Source of the DNA: a virus
Virus record (IMG/VR): IMGVR_UViG_3300025141_000335
Span: 1-36,067 of that record
Strand: one strand, 5' to 3'
DNA length: 36,067 bases
Positions 35,418 through 36,067 of this stretch are shown in pieces; the first letter of the stretch is position 1, and every line of letters begins with the position of its first letter. A model generated the notes under the pieces. That model had not been told where the DNA came from and did no database searches. It was given only the letters and a program-made list of their open reading frames with translations. The translations under genes were made by a program, and so were the position numbers.

Positions 35418-35929
35418 TACTTGGGCTAGATATTTCAACCAGCATTACTGGCGTGACCGTAATAGACAACAAGGGCAATGTTGTCTTCTGCGAGGCATGG
35501 GACACTCGCAAAACTAAAAACTTTTTTGATAAAGCGTCTCTGATCGGGGGGCAGCTGATAAATATTCGAATACAGTTTCCCATTACCCACATTGTTATTG
35601 AACAATCATTACAGATGTTTAGAGCCGGCTTTTCATCAGCAAAGACGCTCACGCTTCTTTCAAAATTTAATGGCGTTGTTAGTTGGCTGTGTTATAATAC
35701 TTTTGGGCTAGAGCCAGAATATGTTTCGGCAACGACGGCTCGTAAGCAAATCGGCATTAAAGTGCCCCGGGGCACAAAAGCGAAAGAAGTTGTTTTGGAA
35801 CACATCAACAAAACAATTTCAGATTTTGAATATGAATTAACAAAAGCTGGCAACCCAAAAGCCGGTACTTACGACAGGGCAGATAGTATTGTTCTGGCAA
35901 AATATGCATACTTGACGCAGCAGCAATAA
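35414..35929 (+). CDS. RuvC-like Holliday junction resolvase/nuclease
   Basis: The 171-aa protein has the RNase H-like fold of RuvC: MILGLDISTSITGV with catalytic Asp6 in the first strand, HIVIEQSL with Glu63, and YDRADSIVLAKYAYL with Asp154 and Asp157 near the C-terminus. These acidic residues are in the order and spacing expected for the metal-binding centre. Enzymes of this group cut four-way junctions or branched DNA during recombination and packaging. The length (RuvC is about 170 aa) is normal. It overlaps the previous tail gene by ATGA and is followed 17 bases later by the primase start. It is best called RuvC-like; the substrate cannot be read from sequence. Confidence 0.9.
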   Translation: MILGLDISTSITGVTVIDNKGNVVFCEAWDTRKTKNFFDKASLIGGQLINIRIQFPITHIVIEQSLQMFRAGFSSAKTLTLLSKFNGVVSWLCYNTFGLEPEYVSATTARKQIGIKVPRGTKAKEVVLEHINKTISDFEYELTKAGNPKAGTYDRADSIVLAKYAYLTQQQ

Positions 35930-35946
35930 TGTTGTAAAATGATTAT

Positions 35947-36067
35947 GTGACTAAGATTTTTTTATTGCAAGACGTACTCGGCCAAAGCTATCGCTCTGGG
36001 GAAGAGTATCTTTTTACCTGCCCTTTTTGCGATCACCACAAGAAGAAGCTGTCAATCAATTTAAAGA
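35947..36067 (+). CDS. DnaG-type DNA primase, N-terminal fragment (runs off the window)
   Basis: From the GTG at 35947 the frame stays open to the right edge and gives about 40 residues. They include YLFTCPFCDHHKKKLSIN, the CHC2-type zinc finger (CPFC, then the histidine of DHHKKK) found at the start of DnaG-like primases. The preceding GQSYRSGEEY also fits the family. Primases make RNA primers for replication. The rest of the gene, with the Toprim domain, lies outside the window. ATG codons at 35939 and 35945 run into TGA, so GTG at 35947 is the best start. Placement after the RuvC-like gene marks a move from virion genes to DNA metabolism. Confidence 0.8.
   Translation, partial: MTKIFLLQDVLGQSYRSGEEYLFTCPFCDHHKKKLSINLK

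Noticed and set aside
1-36067. CRISPR arrays, tRNA genes, integrase, transposase or attachment sites
   Set aside because: No regularly spaced repeats, no cloverleaf-sized gaps and no recombinase motifs were seen. Almost all bases are in + strand genes.

Overview
This window looks like a stretch of the late (virion and assembly) region of a T4-like, contractile-tailed bacteriophage. About 23 genes all lie on the + strand and are packed almost without gaps; many overlap by 1 to 14 bases or share ATGA, TAATG or TAGTG junctions. The base composition is moderately AT-rich by eye, with a marked excess of the palindromes GCCGGC and CCCGGG. The phage assignment rests on recognisable T4-type proteins: a gp55-like late sigma factor, a gp25-like baseplate wedge protein, a gp6/baseplate-J-like wedge protein, a RuvC-like resolvase and the start of a DnaG-type primase. 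No integrase, rRNA, tRNA or clearly bacterial housekeeping gene is present. The host cannot be read from the sequence. Style and protein sizes resemble large marine T4-like phages, but that is an inference.

Layout. (1) About 1-2850: a sugar or surface-glycan cassette with an FrhB-type flavin/iron-sulfur oxidoreductase, an NAD-dependent sugar epimerase, and a shortened UDP-sugar 6-dehydrogenase that lacks the usual C-terminal domain. (2) 2863-4613: small genes around the late sigma factor, comprising an unidentified 79-aa protein, an FmdB-type zinc ribbon, a membrane-anchored 96-aa protein, the gp55-like sigma factor and a 95-aa helical protein. (3) 4613-12815: a probable baseplate hub/spike and tail region, with a hub-like protein carrying an N-acetylmuramoyl-L-alanine amidase domain, a spike-like protein, and large uncharacterised proteins of 1441 and 539 aa. 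(4) 12808-14994: the baseplate wedge pair gp25-like and gp6-like. (5) 14994-32151: very large peripheral baseplate or fibre proteins, including a DNRLRE-like protein, a 2857-aa protein with a LamG-type lectin fold, a 1196-aa protein and an 852-aa protein with Fn3-like segments. (6) 32205-35417: three more tail or fibre-type proteins, two of them tandem paralogues. (7) 35414 to the end: a switch to DNA metabolism, with the RuvC-like nuclease followed by the zinc-finger start of a primase.

How they probably work together (inference): the gp55-like factor would direct host RNA polymerase to late promoters that transcribe the structural genes. The hub amidase would open peptidoglycan during infection, while the lectin-like and Fn3-like giants would form the outer baseplate and adsorption apparatus. 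The sugar genes could alter host surface glycans or supply sugars for virion or DNA modification. The only spacer over 50 bases is 32152-32204, which carries an AT-rich palindrome and a strong Shine-Dalgarno sequence and is the best promoter candidate. No stretch of 300 bases is without a gene. The least explained material is the set of four very large structural proteins (1441, 2857, 1196 and 852 aa), the oxidoreductase in the sugar cassette, and the palindrome excess.
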